Assembly (NCBI RefSeq): GCF_039955095.1
Contig: NZ_CP154878.1
Span: 434,001-498,000 of the forward strand
Length of the DNA stretch: 64,000 nt
Direction: 5' to 3'
Source of the DNA: Limosilactobacillus sp. WILCCON 0051
Lineage (GTDB): Bacteria > Bacillota > Bacilli > Lactobacillales > Lactobacillaceae
Shown here: in pieces, positions 8,863-17,413 of the stretch
Position numbering within the stretch: position 1 is the stretch's first letter
How the letters are laid out: each line of letters starts with the position of its first letter
Position numbers and translations under genes: made by a program
The notes under the pieces: model-generated
What the model was told of the DNA's origin: nothing
Seen by the model: the letters and a program-made list of their open reading frames with translations, nothing else
Databases searched by the model: none

Positions 8863-8898
8863 ATAAACAACGATTAATTGTAACTTGTTATATTACAA
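8852..8898 (+). promoter_or_regulatory. two dyads, probable Rrf2-type operator
   Basis: A perfect palindrome TATAATATATTATA (8852-8865) overlaps the -10 box. A second dyad TTGTAA-N9-TTACAA (8878-8898) follows at the transcript start. A repressor such as the Rrf2 protein encoded at 9622 is the likely ligand (inference). Confidence 0.5.
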
Positions 8899-8915
8899 AA
8901 TGGAGTGATTTAAAA

Positions 8916-9551
8916 ATGAGTAAGAAGATTGCCGTTGTTGCCGCTAATGGTCGGGCTGCGCAAAAAATTATCAGTGAAGCCGTTGAACGTGGCTTAGACG
9001 TGACTGCATTTGGTCGTCATGAAAACAATACGCAGGCTGCCAGCTATGTTCAAAAAGATGTTTTTGACTTGACAAAGACAGATCTGCAGGATTTTGACGC
9101 AGTCGTAGATGCAGTTGGAGCCTGGGAATTAACGAATCTTTACGTAATTCCCAAGGCAGCTGCCTATTTGGCTGATCTGCTGAAAGGAACCGATACGCGG
9201 CTGCTGGTGGTTGGCGGTGCGGGCTCACTGTACGTAAATCCTGAACATACCTCAACTTTGGAACTGCAGCCTGATTTTCCGGATGCATACAAGCCAGTCA
9301 GTGCAACGCATGGCTCGGCTTTGGCAATTCTGCGCGCTGCTAAAGACGTTAAATGGACCTATGTTTCACCAGCAGCTGATTTTCAGGCTGATGGTCAAAA
9401 GACGGGGAAGTATCTGCTGGGCGGCGAAGAATTCATGCTTAACGATCGCCAGCAAAGCGTGATCTCATATGCTGACTATGCGGTTGCCATGATTGACGAG
9501 ATTGAAAAGGGCAACCATGTTCAACAGCGGATCTCAGTCGTTGAAGCATAA
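8916..9551 (+). CDS. NAD(P)-binding oxidoreductase (YwnB-like)
   Basis: 211-residue atypical short-chain dehydrogenase/NmrA-like protein. An N-terminal Rossmann fold starts IAVVAANGRAAQKII and reaches VVDAVGAW and LLVVGGAGSLYV. It probably binds NAD(P)H; the substrate is unknown, and such proteins often answer thiol or electrophile stress. GGAGTGA precedes the ATG. The next gene is an Rrf2 regulator, the same pairing as ywnB/ywnA in Bacillus subtilis. Confidence 0.75.
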   Translation: MSKKIAVVAANGRAAQKIISEAVERGLDVTAFGRHENNTQAASYVQKDVFDLTKTDLQDFDAVVDAVGAWELTNLYVIPKAAAYLADLLKGTDTRLLVVGGAGSLYVNPEHTSTLELQPDFPDAYKPVSATHGSALAILRAAKDVKWTYVSPAADFQADGQKTGKYLLGGEEFMLNDRQQSVISYADYAVAMIDEIEKGNHVQQRISVVEA

Positions 9552-9621
9552 GCTGATTAGCAATTCTTTAATATCTGTAATAAAATATTTTTAAGCAGAT
9601 TTATAATAAAGAAGTGTTTAA

Positions 9622-10068
9622 ATGCAGATTTCAACTAAATTTACGATTGCGATTCACATGTTGGTGGCAATTGACTATTTTAGCGATAAAGAAACGGTCA
9701 ACAGCAGCATGTTGGCCGACAGCATTGGCAGCAATCCGGTAATCATCCGGACTTTAATGTCAGATCTTAAACGGGCGGGACTGATCGATACCAAACGAGG
9801 ACCTGGCAGCATCAAGCTCTTAAAACCGCTGAATCAGGTTACGTTTTATGACGTCTATGTGGCAGTGGAGAAAAACAAAGATGAGCTGTTTAATTTCCAC
9901 GAACACGTCAATCTGGACTGTCCGGTTGGCCGCAACATCCACCACGCTTTAAGCGATAAACTGTTTAAGATTCAACGGGACTTTGAGGATGATCTAAAAC
10001 GGCAAAATGTTGGTGACGTTGAGGCTGATGTCATCAAAGCCATTGCCAGCGAATCTGCTGGTCAATAA
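9622..10068 (+). CDS. Rrf2-family transcriptional regulator (YwnA-like)
   Basis: 148 residues. N-terminal winged helix (KFTIAIHMLVAIDYF, SSMLADSIGSNPVIIRTLMSDL, AGLI.T..GPGS) typical of Rrf2 proteins. Only one cysteine follows in the usual sensor region (NLDCPVG, about residue 93), so it lacks the three-Cys Fe-S set of IscR and looks like the single-Cys YwnA/CymR-related type. It is probably the repressor of the upstream oxidoreductase promoter, where two dyads overlap the start site. Confidence 0.8.
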   Translation: MQISTKFTIAIHMLVAIDYFSDKETVNSSMLADSIGSNPVIIRTLMSDLKRAGLIDTKRGPGSIKLLKPLNQVTFYDVYVAVEKNKDELFNFHEHVNLDCPVGRNIHHALSDKLFKIQRDFEDDLKRQNVGDVEADVIKAIASESAGQ

Positions 10069-10129
10069 AACGTTGATTAAGATCTACCGATTATGAAAAT
10101 TGAATAGCGTTAGCGCAGGCTTAGCAATA

Positions 10130-10172
10130 CCTCTAAGCAGCTGGGAAACAGCCAGCTGCTTAGAGGTTTTTT
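10130..10172 (+). terminator. strong terminator after rrf2 gene
   Basis: CCTCTAAGCAGCTGG paired with its exact complement over 15 bp, loop GAAACAG, six T. Confidence 0.92.
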
Positions 10173-10280
10173 GATATAAATAAAACAAGCATCCTCTTGC
10201 TTGAGAATGCTTGCTGGATATTTCAGCCGAGTTGTCCGTAGTTTCTTGGTAAAGTAACGCCTGACAGTGGCTGGCGGAAA

Positions 10281-10324
10281 TAAAAAAGTGTTGATATATC
10301 GGCATTTTAACCGCCTATCAACAC
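10281..10324 (-). terminator. terminator of ssrA
   Basis: Minus strand: GTGTTGATA...TATCAACAC stem followed by TTTTTTA, just past the tmRNA 3' end. Confidence 0.75.
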
Positions 10325-10342
10325 TCTTGAACAAGTTATAAA

Positions 10343-10715
10343 TGGAGATGGCGGGATTTGAACCCGCGTCCGAATATATCGCCATTTCGGCGTCTACGTT
10401 CATATCTCAGCTATTTAAGGTTCATTGTCTGGAACGCCGCTGATCAGGGCTCACCCACACAACTAGCTTGATTGGTCTCTTCTTGTCGCTTCAAGCCGGA
10501 GCAGCAAGCGTAAGTCCACTGTTAGATAAAACCCGGTACTGCACCATGGACGAGCCCAGCCGGATTTACGCATGCTTACTTGTTAGGCAGCGTATGCGTA
10601 AGAGTTTGAATTATTGTTTGCAGTTATAATTTGAAACTGAGCGTTTTTACGAAGCCGCAACCTTCGAAACGCAGCCGGAATTCGAACTATACCCGTCGAA
10701 TCCATAAACATCCCC
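10343..10715 (-). ncRNA. ssrA: transfer-messenger RNA (tmRNA)
   Basis: The minus strand begins GGGGATGTTTATGGATTCGA and ends with a T-arm and acceptor strand reading GGTTCAAATCCCGCCATCTCCA; the CCA tail is not encoded. The 5' GGGGATG and 3' CATCTCC strands pair as the tRNA-like acceptor. The tag frame starts at a GCA resume codon (10621) and stops at TAA (10583), giving ANNNSNSYAYAA, a normal lactobacillar tag. It acts with SmpB to rescue stalled ribosomes. Confidence 0.95.
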
Positions 10716-10908
10716 GTTACAGAGTAAATCTTAACATATTTGATTTCTGAATGCACGCGACAAGAATTTTAGCGGCATGATTAATTGGACAACGGTGCTG
10801 AATTTATTAAAGTTTCGCACTTTGGTCACAAAATATTCCTATTGTAGTAGATCAATGCCGTATAATGACTTTTAGAATCAATCAAGAATTACTGACGGGG
10901 TGAAGAAA

Positions 10909-11631
10909 ATGAAAATCTTAATGGTGGAGGACAATCAAACCTTATGCGAAATGATGGCAATGTTCTTCAAAAAAGAAAAATGGGAGGCTGGCTATGCGCA
11001 AGATGGCGTTAAAGCCGTGGAAATGTTTAAAAAGGATCCAACGGGCTGGGATATTGTCTTGCTGGATCTCAATCTGCCCAAGATGGATGGGATGCAGGTG
11101 GCAGCTGAAATGCGCAAAATTTCGCCAACCGTGCCGATCATCATGCTGACGGCACGTGACTCGGAAAGCGATCAGGTGCTGGGGCTTGAAATGGGTGCTG
11201 ACGAATACGTTACCAAGCCATTTAGTACGATTGCACTGATTGCCCGGATTAAAGCTCTGTATCGCCGCACCCAGCTTAATCAGCTCAGCAGCAGCACACA
11301 GCAGATTGCCAGTGACTTTGACGTGCAGACGCCGCATTTCAAGCTGAATTCCAAGACGCGCGAGGCATTTTTGGATGACCAGCAGATTGAAAACCTGACG
11401 CCCAAAGAGTTTGACCTGCTAAAGACGCTGGCTTCCAAACCGAAACAGGTATTTACCAGAGAACAGCTGCTGCAGCTGGTCTGGAACTATGAATACTATG
11501 GTGATGAACGAACAGTTGACGCACACATCAAAAAGCTGCGTCAAAAGATTGAAAAGGCTGGTCCCCAAGTTATTCAAACGGTATGGGGCGTTGGCTATAA
11601 ATTTGATGACAGCGAGGTTGAGGATCAATGA
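10909..11631 (+). CDS. OmpR-family response regulator
   Basis: 240-residue two-component regulator: receiver domain (residues 1-115) with the phospho-acceptor Asp53 in IVLLDLNLP and a conserved Lys in TKPFS, then a C-terminal winged helix (about 140-235, LTPKEFDLLKTLAS...VWGVGYKF) that binds DNA. ATG at 10909 is chosen because GGGGTG lies 7 nt upstream; the GTG at 10900 is inside that region. Its stop overlaps the kinase start by 4 nt (ATGA), so both are translated together. Confidence 0.92.
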   Translation: MKILMVEDNQTLCEMMAMFFKKEKWEAGYAQDGVKAVEMFKKDPTGWDIVLLDLNLPKMDGMQVAAEMRKISPTVPIIMLTARDSESDQVLGLEMGADEYVTKPFSTIALIARIKALYRRTQLNQLSSSTQQIASDFDVQTPHFKLNSKTREAFLDDQQIENLTPKEFDLLKTLASKPKQVFTREQLLQLVWNYEYYGDERTVDAHIKKLRQKIEKAGPQVIQTVWGVGYKFDDSEVEDQ

Positions 11632-13136
11632 AGCTGATCTACCGGCAGATGCTGAGCTTTTTTGCCGTCATCTGCACACTGCTGATCATTGTAACCATCT
11701 CATTTATCAACGTTACTAATCGAACCTTGTATACCAATACCTGGCGAGAATTGCAGCAGGACGCCGATAGCCTGATTCAAGACTCCATTAAATATGATCA
11801 GACAACGCGCCAGTTTAAGGGATTAAAGACGTCATCGCTGAAAAGCAATGCAAATCTTTTAGCGCGGCAAAACGTGCACTTTGCGATTTATGATGCCGAC
11901 CAAAAGAAAATTTTTGCCAGCAACGGCTATACGGCGACGCTGACCAAAAAAGAATGGCAGGCCCTAAAGCAGGGGAAGACGATTCAAAAGAAAATCGATC
12001 ATCCCCGTTTAGACGTCTCTGATAAAAACAGAACAAAAGAAAAGTCAAAGCCGGGTCCGCATCCAAGCATGACCGATATTTTAAGACCATATTTTTATCA
12101 GGGAAAGCTGGTCGCGGTAGTTTCAATTGGGACTTTTGTATCAACGGTTGAGCAAAGTCGGCACCAGATCCTTAACAATCTGTTGGCAACATTTGTAATC
12201 GCGATGCTGGTGGCACTGGTGGTCAGTTATCTCTTGGCCCGCTCAACCACGCAGCGGATCAGTAAAATGCGCCGAGCAACGCACCAGATCGCACGCGGCA
12301 ACTATAAAGTGCATATTGATACTCAATCAAATGATGAACTTGATGATCTGGGCCGCGACTTCAATCAGATGGCGGATGCACTGCAGGCGTCACAAGAAGA
12401 GATTCGTCAACAAGAAGAACGGCGGCGGCGCTTTATGGCTGATGCAGCTCATGAAATGCGGACACCTTTGACGACGATCAACGGCTTACTGGAAGGTCTG
12501 GCCTACGATGCGATTCCAGAAGAGGACAAAAAGCACAGTATTCAATTGATGCAAAATGACACGCGGCGCTTGATTCGTCTGGTCAACGATACGCTAGACT
12601 ATGAAAAGATCCGGACCAATCAGATTTCAATGGACCGCAAAGTCTTTGATGCAACGGCAGTGGTCAATAATCTTCAGGCTCAGCTGCGAAAAAAGGCCAA
12701 GGTGCAAAATGATGAACTGGCTGTGGATCTGCCCAAGGTTCTGCGTGTCTATGCCGATTATGACCGGTTTGTCCAGATTATGTTTAACATCATCCAAAAT
12801 GCTATTCAGTTTACTAAAAATGGCAAAATTGAGATTTCTGGTCGGCGACTGCCAAAGGGAGCTGAATTTGCGGTTAAGGACAACGGGATTGGGATGACTA
12901 AAGAGCAGACGGAGCAAATCTGGGAGCGTTTCTATAAAGCCGACCGCTCGCGAATGAACACGCAGTATGGTGAATCGGGGCTTGGTTTGGCGATCGTCCA
13001 TCATTTGGTTGAGCTGCATGGGGGAACAATCAAGGTTGCCAGCGAACTAGGCAAGGGAACGACTTTTACGCTCTTTTTCCCTGACCGTGAATATGCCCCA
13101 CATGCCATTACGCCAAGTGGTAAGACTGATGATTAA
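11628..13136 (+). CDS. sensor histidine kinase, HAMP/HisKA
   Basis: 502 residues. Two membrane helices (about 9-29 and 183-204) flank an extracellular sensor of about 150 residues with a basic stretch. A HAMP domain follows (205-258), then HisKA with His275 in AAHEMRTPLTT, then a HATPase domain with N box, DNGIGM and GLGLAIVHH. It phosphorylates the regulator encoded just upstream. The signal is unknown; the extracellular part has no motif I recognise. Confidence 0.92.
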   Translation: MKLIYRQMLSFFAVICTLLIIVTISFINVTNRTLYTNTWRELQQDADSLIQDSIKYDQTTRQFKGLKTSSLKSNANLLARQNVHFAIYDADQKKIFASNGYTATLTKKEWQALKQGKTIQKKIDHPRLDVSDKNRTKEKSKPGPHPSMTDILRPYFYQGKLVAVVSIGTFVSTVEQSRHQILNNLLATFVIAMLVALVVSYLLARSTTQRISKMRRATHQIARGNYKVHIDTQSNDELDDLGRDFNQMADALQASQEEIRQQEERRRRFMADAAHEMRTPLTTINGLLEGLAYDAIPEEDKKHSIQLMQNDTRRLIRLVNDTLDYEKIRTNQISMDRKVFDATAVVNNLQAQLRKKAKVQNDELAVDLPKVLRVYADYDRFVQIMFNIIQNAIQFTKNGKIEISGRRLPKGAEFAVKDNGIGMTKEQTEQIWERFYKADRSRMNTQYGESGLGLAIVHHLVELHGGTIKVASELGKGTTFTLFFPDREYAPHAITPSGKTDD

Positions 13137-13277
13137 AAATATCAGTTTCGAAAATAAAATTGCAAACCTTTTCAATTTTAGACCAAATTTTTGAGCAATC
13201 GCTTGCAATGCTGATGGTAAATGCTTTTAAGATATCGATACCACCAACGACTTTACTAACTTTAGGAATATAAATAC

Positions 13278-13306
13278 TTGTGAAAACGATTGCATTAAGG
13301 TATAGT
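13278..13306 (+). promoter_or_regulatory. promoter with overlapping cre-like site
   Basis: TTGTGA (13278-13283), 17-nt spacer, TATAGT (13301-13306). Inside lies TGAAAACGATTGCA (13281-13294), which differs from cre at one position. CcpA binding here would block RNA polymerase. Confidence 0.6.
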
Positions 13307-13367
13307 TATTTTTCGTAAAGTTTTTAACTACTTTTATCGAAATTTTTAAGAGAGAGAGATTTTGATT

Positions 13368-14228
13368 ATGGCTTATCTTATTGCTTTAATTCCAGCGTTG
13401 GGCTGGGGTTTTATGCCGCTGATTACTGGTAAGGTTGGTGGATCAGAAGCCAACCAGATTTTTGGGATTGGCGCTGGGGCTTCCTTAGTTGGTTTGGTTG
13501 CCTTTTTGATCATGCATCCGCAAGTAAGCATGAAGGCATTTTTGTTCTCATTGCTTTGTGGGGCACTGTGGTCAACGGCTCAGGTTGGTCAGTTCGTTTC
13601 ATTCAAACGAATCGGGGTTTCCAATACGGTGCCACTGTCAACCGTCTTTCAATTAGTTGGTAACTCGATCATCGGGGTCCTGATTTTCGGCGAATGGCAC
13701 TCGGCACGGGCACTGACGATTGGCTTTATCGCATTGGCAATCGTTATTATTGGGGCAATGATGACCTCGTTTACCGATCGTTCCAATGGTCAAAACGTTA
13801 CGACCAAGGATGTTTTGTTTCTGTTGGCAACAACGATTGGTTACTGGATCTACTCATCGTTCCCTAAGATGCCGATCCTGGCGCATGAAGACTCAGTCGG
13901 CATCTTCTTGCCAGAAGTACTGGGGATCTTATTGGGGGCCATCATCTATGACCTGGCTTCGGGCAATGCAAAGGCCTTTACGCAAAAAGAACAGTACACC
14001 AACATTCTGGCTGGTATCTCATGGGGGATTGCGGCATTTGCCTACATCTTCGCGGCTCGGATGCTTGGGGTTACGGTTGCCTTTGTCTTCACTCAGCTGA
14101 ACGTGATTATCGCAACGTTTGGCGGAATCTTGGTCCTGCATGAGCACAAGAGCCCACGCGAATCGAAATTTACCTTCTGGGGAATCGTTTTGATCGTAGT
14201 CGGCAGCATTGCAACGGCATTTGCCTAA
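13368..14228 (+). CDS. GRP-family sugar transporter (glucose/ribose porter)
   Basis: 286-residue membrane protein with about ten helices, typical of the glucose/ribose porter family (RbsU/GlcU-like): N-terminus AYLIALIPALGWGFMPLI, and a C-terminal half with FAYIFAARMLGVTVAFVFTQLNV. It should import a monosaccharide by proton symport. ATG at 13368 is preferred over the TTG at 13362. A cre-like site overlaps its promoter. Its position next to xylR suggests, but does not prove, a pentose substrate. Confidence 0.82.
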   Translation: MAYLIALIPALGWGFMPLITGKVGGSEANQIFGIGAGASLVGLVAFLIMHPQVSMKAFLFSLLCGALWSTAQVGQFVSFKRIGVSNTVPLSTVFQLVGNSIIGVLIFGEWHSARALTIGFIALAIVIIGAMMTSFTDRSNGQNVTTKDVLFLLATTIGYWIYSSFPKMPILAHEDSVGIFLPEVLGILLGAIIYDLASGNAKAFTQKEQYTNILAGISWGIAAFAYIFAARMLGVTVAFVFTQLNVIIATFGGILVLHEHKSPRESKFTFWGIVLIVVGSIATAFA

Positions 14229-14245
14229 ACATAAAAACAAAGACA

Positions 14246-14279
14246 AGAGAGAAGCAGAATTGCTTTTCTCTTTTTTTAT
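14246..14279 (+). terminator. terminator after sugar porter
   Basis: GAGAGAAGCA/TTGCTTTTCTC stem (imperfect) and seven T. Confidence 0.75.
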
Positions 14280-14290
14280 ACAACAATTGG

Positions 14291-14319
14291 TTTATAATTC
14301 ATTTAAAAACGGGTAAACT
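14291..14319 (+). promoter_or_regulatory. putative xylR promoter
   Basis: TTTATA and TAAACT with a 17-nt spacer, just before the XylR operator-like dyad. Confidence 0.4.
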
Positions 14320-14322
14320 AGA

Positions 14323-14345
14323 GATAGTTTAAAATACATACTAAC
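14323..14345 (+). promoter_or_regulatory. XylR operator-like dyad, autoregulatory
   Basis: A 23-bp element with half sites GATAGTTT and ATACTAAC, fitting 20 of 23 positions of the consensus built from the xylT, xylA and xyloside operon sites. It lies between the xylR promoter and its RBS, so XylR would repress itself. Confidence 0.5.
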
Positions 14346-14364
14346 AAAGAAAGGAAATTTCAAC

Positions 14365-15537
14365 ATGAAAAACGATAGTCGCAGCCTGGTCCGGGTAGCG
14401 AATCGGCAGCTGGTACTACAGCAGCTGTTCAATCATCCTGCCACGACTCGGGTTGACATCGCACGTGAATTAAAAATCAATAAATCAACTGTTTCCGCAA
14501 TTTATAATGAACTAAATGATGAAGGATTCATTGAAGAACTAGGACAGGGTGAGTCGACCAATCGTGGTGGGCGCAAACCGAATCTGGTCTGTTTGAACAA
14601 GCGGTATGGCTTTGTCGCCAGCTTTGAAATCGGCACTGGTCATCTGCGGGTTATGTTCAGCTATATTAATGGTGAGATCATCAGCTATGAGCAGATTGCA
14701 TTGGAAAAACGCGATATGCTTTTGATCATGCAGACAATCAAAGAAGTGCTGCAGAAGATGGAACAAAACGATGATACGATCCATGGCTTATTGGCGATTG
14801 GCTTTTCTGTTCATGGTATCGTTGACCATAATCAGATCGTTGACGCGCCATTTATCAGTACGAATGGCATTGACCTGGCCGCCTATTTTGAAAATGAGTT
14901 TCATGTCCCGACGATTTTGGAGAATGAAGCCAACCTGGCCGCGATTTTTGAGCGTGATTTTGGCGATCGGGAATCATACCGCGACTTGCTGGCCATCAGC
15001 ATTCATCGTGGCGTGGGTGCCGGAATCATTGCCAATCAGCAGCTGTATCGCGGCTTTCATGGTCGAGCTGGCGAAATTGGCCGCAGTCTGGTCGTTGGTC
15101 AGAATGGACAGCTGGTCAAAGTTGAGGCGCTCTGCTCTGAAGATGCGATTCTGACTCAGATTGCTCAAGCAAAGGGATTGGATAATCTGCGACCAGCACG
15201 GCTATATGAGATGTATCGGCAGCATGATGAAACCGTCGTCCGCGTGATTGCCCAAGCAATGGGGCATCTGCAAAAGCTGGTTTATGATGCAATCGTCAGT
15301 TTTGGTCCGCAGGCAGTCTACTTTGATTCACCGCTGTTTGATGAGATGCCTGAATTATATCAGCATTTGCGCGACTGGCTGCAGGACCGCCAGATCGATA
15401 TTCCACTGCAGATGATTAAAGGATCTGAAATGGCATCGCTTTTAGGCGCCAGCTCAATGGCTATCCATCGTTTTTTAGATATGGATCGCTATTCGTTGAT
15501 CTTAAAGTGGCCGAAATCGGTTTCCAACATTAAGTAA
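14365..15537 (+). CDS. xylR: xylose-operon repressor, ROK family
   Basis: 390 residues: N-terminal winged helix (about 10-75, TRVDIARELKINKSTVSAIYNEL) and a ROK sugar-binding domain. The ROK region keeps GFHGRAGEIGRSLV but the zinc-binding cysteine cluster expected just after it is reduced to a lone Cys (EALCSED). Xylose binding should release it from operators at xylT, xylA and the xyloside operon. AAAGGAA precedes the ATG. It is convergent with xylT. Confidence 0.88.
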   Translation: MKNDSRSLVRVANRQLVLQQLFNHPATTRVDIARELKINKSTVSAIYNELNDEGFIEELGQGESTNRGGRKPNLVCLNKRYGFVASFEIGTGHLRVMFSYINGEIISYEQIALEKRDMLLIMQTIKEVLQKMEQNDDTIHGLLAIGFSVHGIVDHNQIVDAPFISTNGIDLAAYFENEFHVPTILENEANLAAIFERDFGDRESYRDLLAISIHRGVGAGIIANQQLYRGFHGRAGEIGRSLVVGQNGQLVKVEALCSEDAILTQIAQAKGLDNLRPARLYEMYRQHDETVVRVIAQAMGHLQKLVYDAIVSFGPQAVYFDSPLFDEMPELYQHLRDWLQDRQIDIPLQMIKGSEMASLLGASSMAIHRFLDMDRYSLILKWPKSVSNIK

Positions 15538-15540
15538 AAA

Positions 15541-15569
15541 GACTCGTCATTGAGGCGAGTTTTTTTATT
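15541..15569 (+). terminator. terminator of xylR
   Basis: ACTCGTC/GGCGAGT stem (one G-U) and seven T. Confidence 0.8.
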
Positions 15570-15586
15570 GCTCGCTTTTAAGCGCA

Positions 15587-15617
15587 ATAAAAAAGCCCGA
15601 CAGTAAAACTGCCAGGC
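15587..15617 (-). terminator. terminator of xylT
   Basis: Minus strand: GCCTGGCAG/CTGTCGGGC stem, then TTTTTTATT. Confidence 0.8.
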
Positions 15618-15716
15618 AAAATACTTACTATCGATATATTGAGAGGGTTTAGGATTCAGCAAGTAAGATTAGATTTAGATTTAAGATTTGAGTGGGATTT
15701 TGAATAATGACTGAGA

Positions 15717-17069
15717 TTAGTTCTTGGAACCAGCGTGATCACGAAGCTTCTGTTCAATATCTTCCAGCGACTTGCCACGGGTTTCAAAGACCTTGGCATG
15801 GACGAACCAAATACCGAAGAAGCAAAGGACGCCATAGCCGATAAACAGACTACCCGTACCGAAGAAGTCCAGCAGGGTTGGGAAGGTTAATGAAACAATC
15901 AGGTTGGCAGTCCAGTTGACCACGGAACCAAATGAGTTGCCCAGGCCACGAATATTAAGTGGGAACATTTCACCAAACATGACCCACATAACAGGACCCC
16001 AAGTACCAGAGAAGAAAGCAATGTAAATCGTCATGGCAACGACACAGATGACGGCCGCTGCCTTTGAACCGCCAGAGAATTTCATCCCGGCACTCATGAC
16101 AAACAATGAGATCCCCATGCCAAGGCCACCATAGATCAGCATCTTCTTACGATCAACCTTATCCATGATTGAAAGGGCAAATGCCGTAACGATGACATTA
16201 AAGGTCCCGATCCCAATGTGAGCCAACAGCGCAGCGTTAACACCAAACCCAACATCAGTGAAGATCGTTGGTGCGTAGTAGAGCACAGTGTTGCAGCCCA
16301 TGACCTGTTGGAAGACGGCCAGACCGATTGCTGCAACCAAAGCCGGACGAACCATCGGACCAAACAGTTCTTTTAAGCCACCATTTTTCATGTGGACTTG
16401 TTGTTCAATCTGGGTCATGTCTTTATCAACGACGCCTTTGTCATTGTGGTTCATATTCATCAAAACAGCCCGCGCGTCGTCTTCACGACCAATCTTAACC
16501 AGATAACGAGGGGATTCTGGCAAGTAAAGGGCACCAAAGAACATAATGGCAGCAGGAATAGCGGCAAAGCCAAGCATCCAACGCCAACCAGTGTACATGT
16601 GTTCAAACGACCAGTTGGTGATGTAGGCAACCAGAATACCAGTCATGACCATTAATTGGAACATACTGGAAACCATGCCCCGCTTGTCGGCTGGCGAAAG
16701 CTCGGCTAAATAGGTAGGAACCATTGAAGATGATGCCCCAACGGCTAAACCTAAAACGATCCGGAAGCAGAGCAGTGACCAGAATCCCTGTGAGAATCCA
16801 GAGCCAAGCGCACCGATAAAGAAGATAACCGATGACAATAATAGCAGCTTACGACGACCATACTTATCAGAAGATGGCCCGATAAACAATGAACCTAAGA
16901 TGGCGCCCAGCAGTACCGCGGAAACGATCCAGCCTTGTTCCCAAGTTCCCAGGTGCATCTGTTTTTGAATAAACAGAATGGCCCCGGAAATAACACCAGT
17001 ATCGTAACCGAAGAGCAAACCGCCGAGGGCCCCGAAAAAGTAAATAAAGCCCGCAGATACTTTGCGCAT
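15717..17069 (-). CDS. xylT: D-xylose/H+ symporter, sugar porter MFS
   Basis: 450-residue, 12-helix major facilitator of the sugar porter family. Signatures: GGLLFGYDTGVISGAILF in helix 1, the DKYGRRK loop, PESPRYLVK at mid-protein, and FETRGKSLEDIE at the C-terminus. It is divergent from xylA and separated by a control region containing a XylR dyad and a cre-like site for each direction. It is clearly related to the arabinose symporter encoded at 40929. AAGGAG precedes the ATG. Xylose as substrate is inferred from context. Confidence 0.88.
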   Translation of the reverse strand: MRKVSAGFIYFFGALGGLLFGYDTGVISGAILFIQKQMHLGTWEQGWIVSAVLLGAILGSLFIGPSSDKYGRRKLLLLSSVIFFIGALGSGFSQGFWSLLCFRIVLGLAVGASSSMVPTYLAELSPADKRGMVSSMFQLMVMTGILVAYITNWSFEHMYTGWRWMLGFAAIPAAIMFFGALYLPESPRYLVKIGREDDARAVLMNMNHNDKGVVDKDMTQIEQQVHMKNGGLKELFGPMVRPALVAAIGLAVFQQVMGCNTVLYYAPTIFTDVGFGVNAALLAHIGIGTFNVIVTAFALSIMDKVDRKKMLIYGGLGMGISLFVMSAGMKFSGGSKAAAVICVVAMTIYIAFFSGTWGPVMWVMFGEMFPLNIRGLGNSFGSVVNWTANLIVSLTFPTLLDFFGTGSLFIGYGVLCFFGIWFVHAKVFETRGKSLEDIEQKLRDHAGSKN

Positions 17070-17111
17070 GATTACACAACTCCTTAACTATAAAACACTC
17101 CTATTGCTTTA

Positions 17112-17134
17112 GTTGGTTTGAAGCTAAAACCAAC
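17112..17134 (-). promoter_or_regulatory. XylR operator at xylT
   Basis: 23-bp dyad GTTGGTTT...AAACCAAC with 8-bp arms, between the xylT promoter and its start codon. Confidence 0.7.
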
Positions 17135-17144
17135 CCGCGAATAT

Positions 17145-17173
17145 AATATAACCGCTTTCAAGAATAAAAGCAA
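17145..17173 (-). promoter_or_regulatory. xylT promoter with cre-like site
   Basis: Minus strand: TTGCTT, 17-nt spacer, TATATT. Overlapping it, TGAAAGCGGTTATA (17147-17160) differs from cre at one position. Confidence 0.65.
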
Positions 17174-17321
17174 GCGAAATTTCAAAATAGTCGCGTGAAT
17201 TTTTAGTAAAGAACCAGGTGGCAGCTTTTTAGAAAATTACTGCTGGCGATGAAGCCTTTTTTCTTCATTATATATTTTAAAAGCCGCTGTTTAGGATCGA
17301 CTGATTCTGAAATTTTTTGCT

Positions 17322-17358
17322 AGAAAGGGTTTACAAAACAGCAGGCATGGTCTATATT
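17322..17358 (+). promoter_or_regulatory. xylA promoter with cre-like site
   Basis: TTTACA (17330-17335), 17-nt spacer, TATATT (17353-17358). AGAAAGGGTTTACA (17322-17335) matches cre with two mismatches and covers the -35 box. Confidence 0.65.
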
Positions 17359-17369
17359 AAAAACCGTAA

Positions 17370-17392
17370 GTTAGTTGTTTATTCAAACTAAT
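17370..17392 (+). promoter_or_regulatory. XylR operator at xylA
   Basis: Dyad with arms TTAGTT and AACTAA, 12 nt past the -10 box, aligning over 23 bp with the sites at 17112 and 22306. Confidence 0.7.
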
Positions 17393-17413
17393 AAATTTCA
17401 GGAGGCCCATATT

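Noticed and set aside
10084..10403. Overlapping minus-strand frames around 10.1-10.4 kb
   Set aside because: They overlap two strong terminators and the 3' end of tmRNA; no coding evidence.
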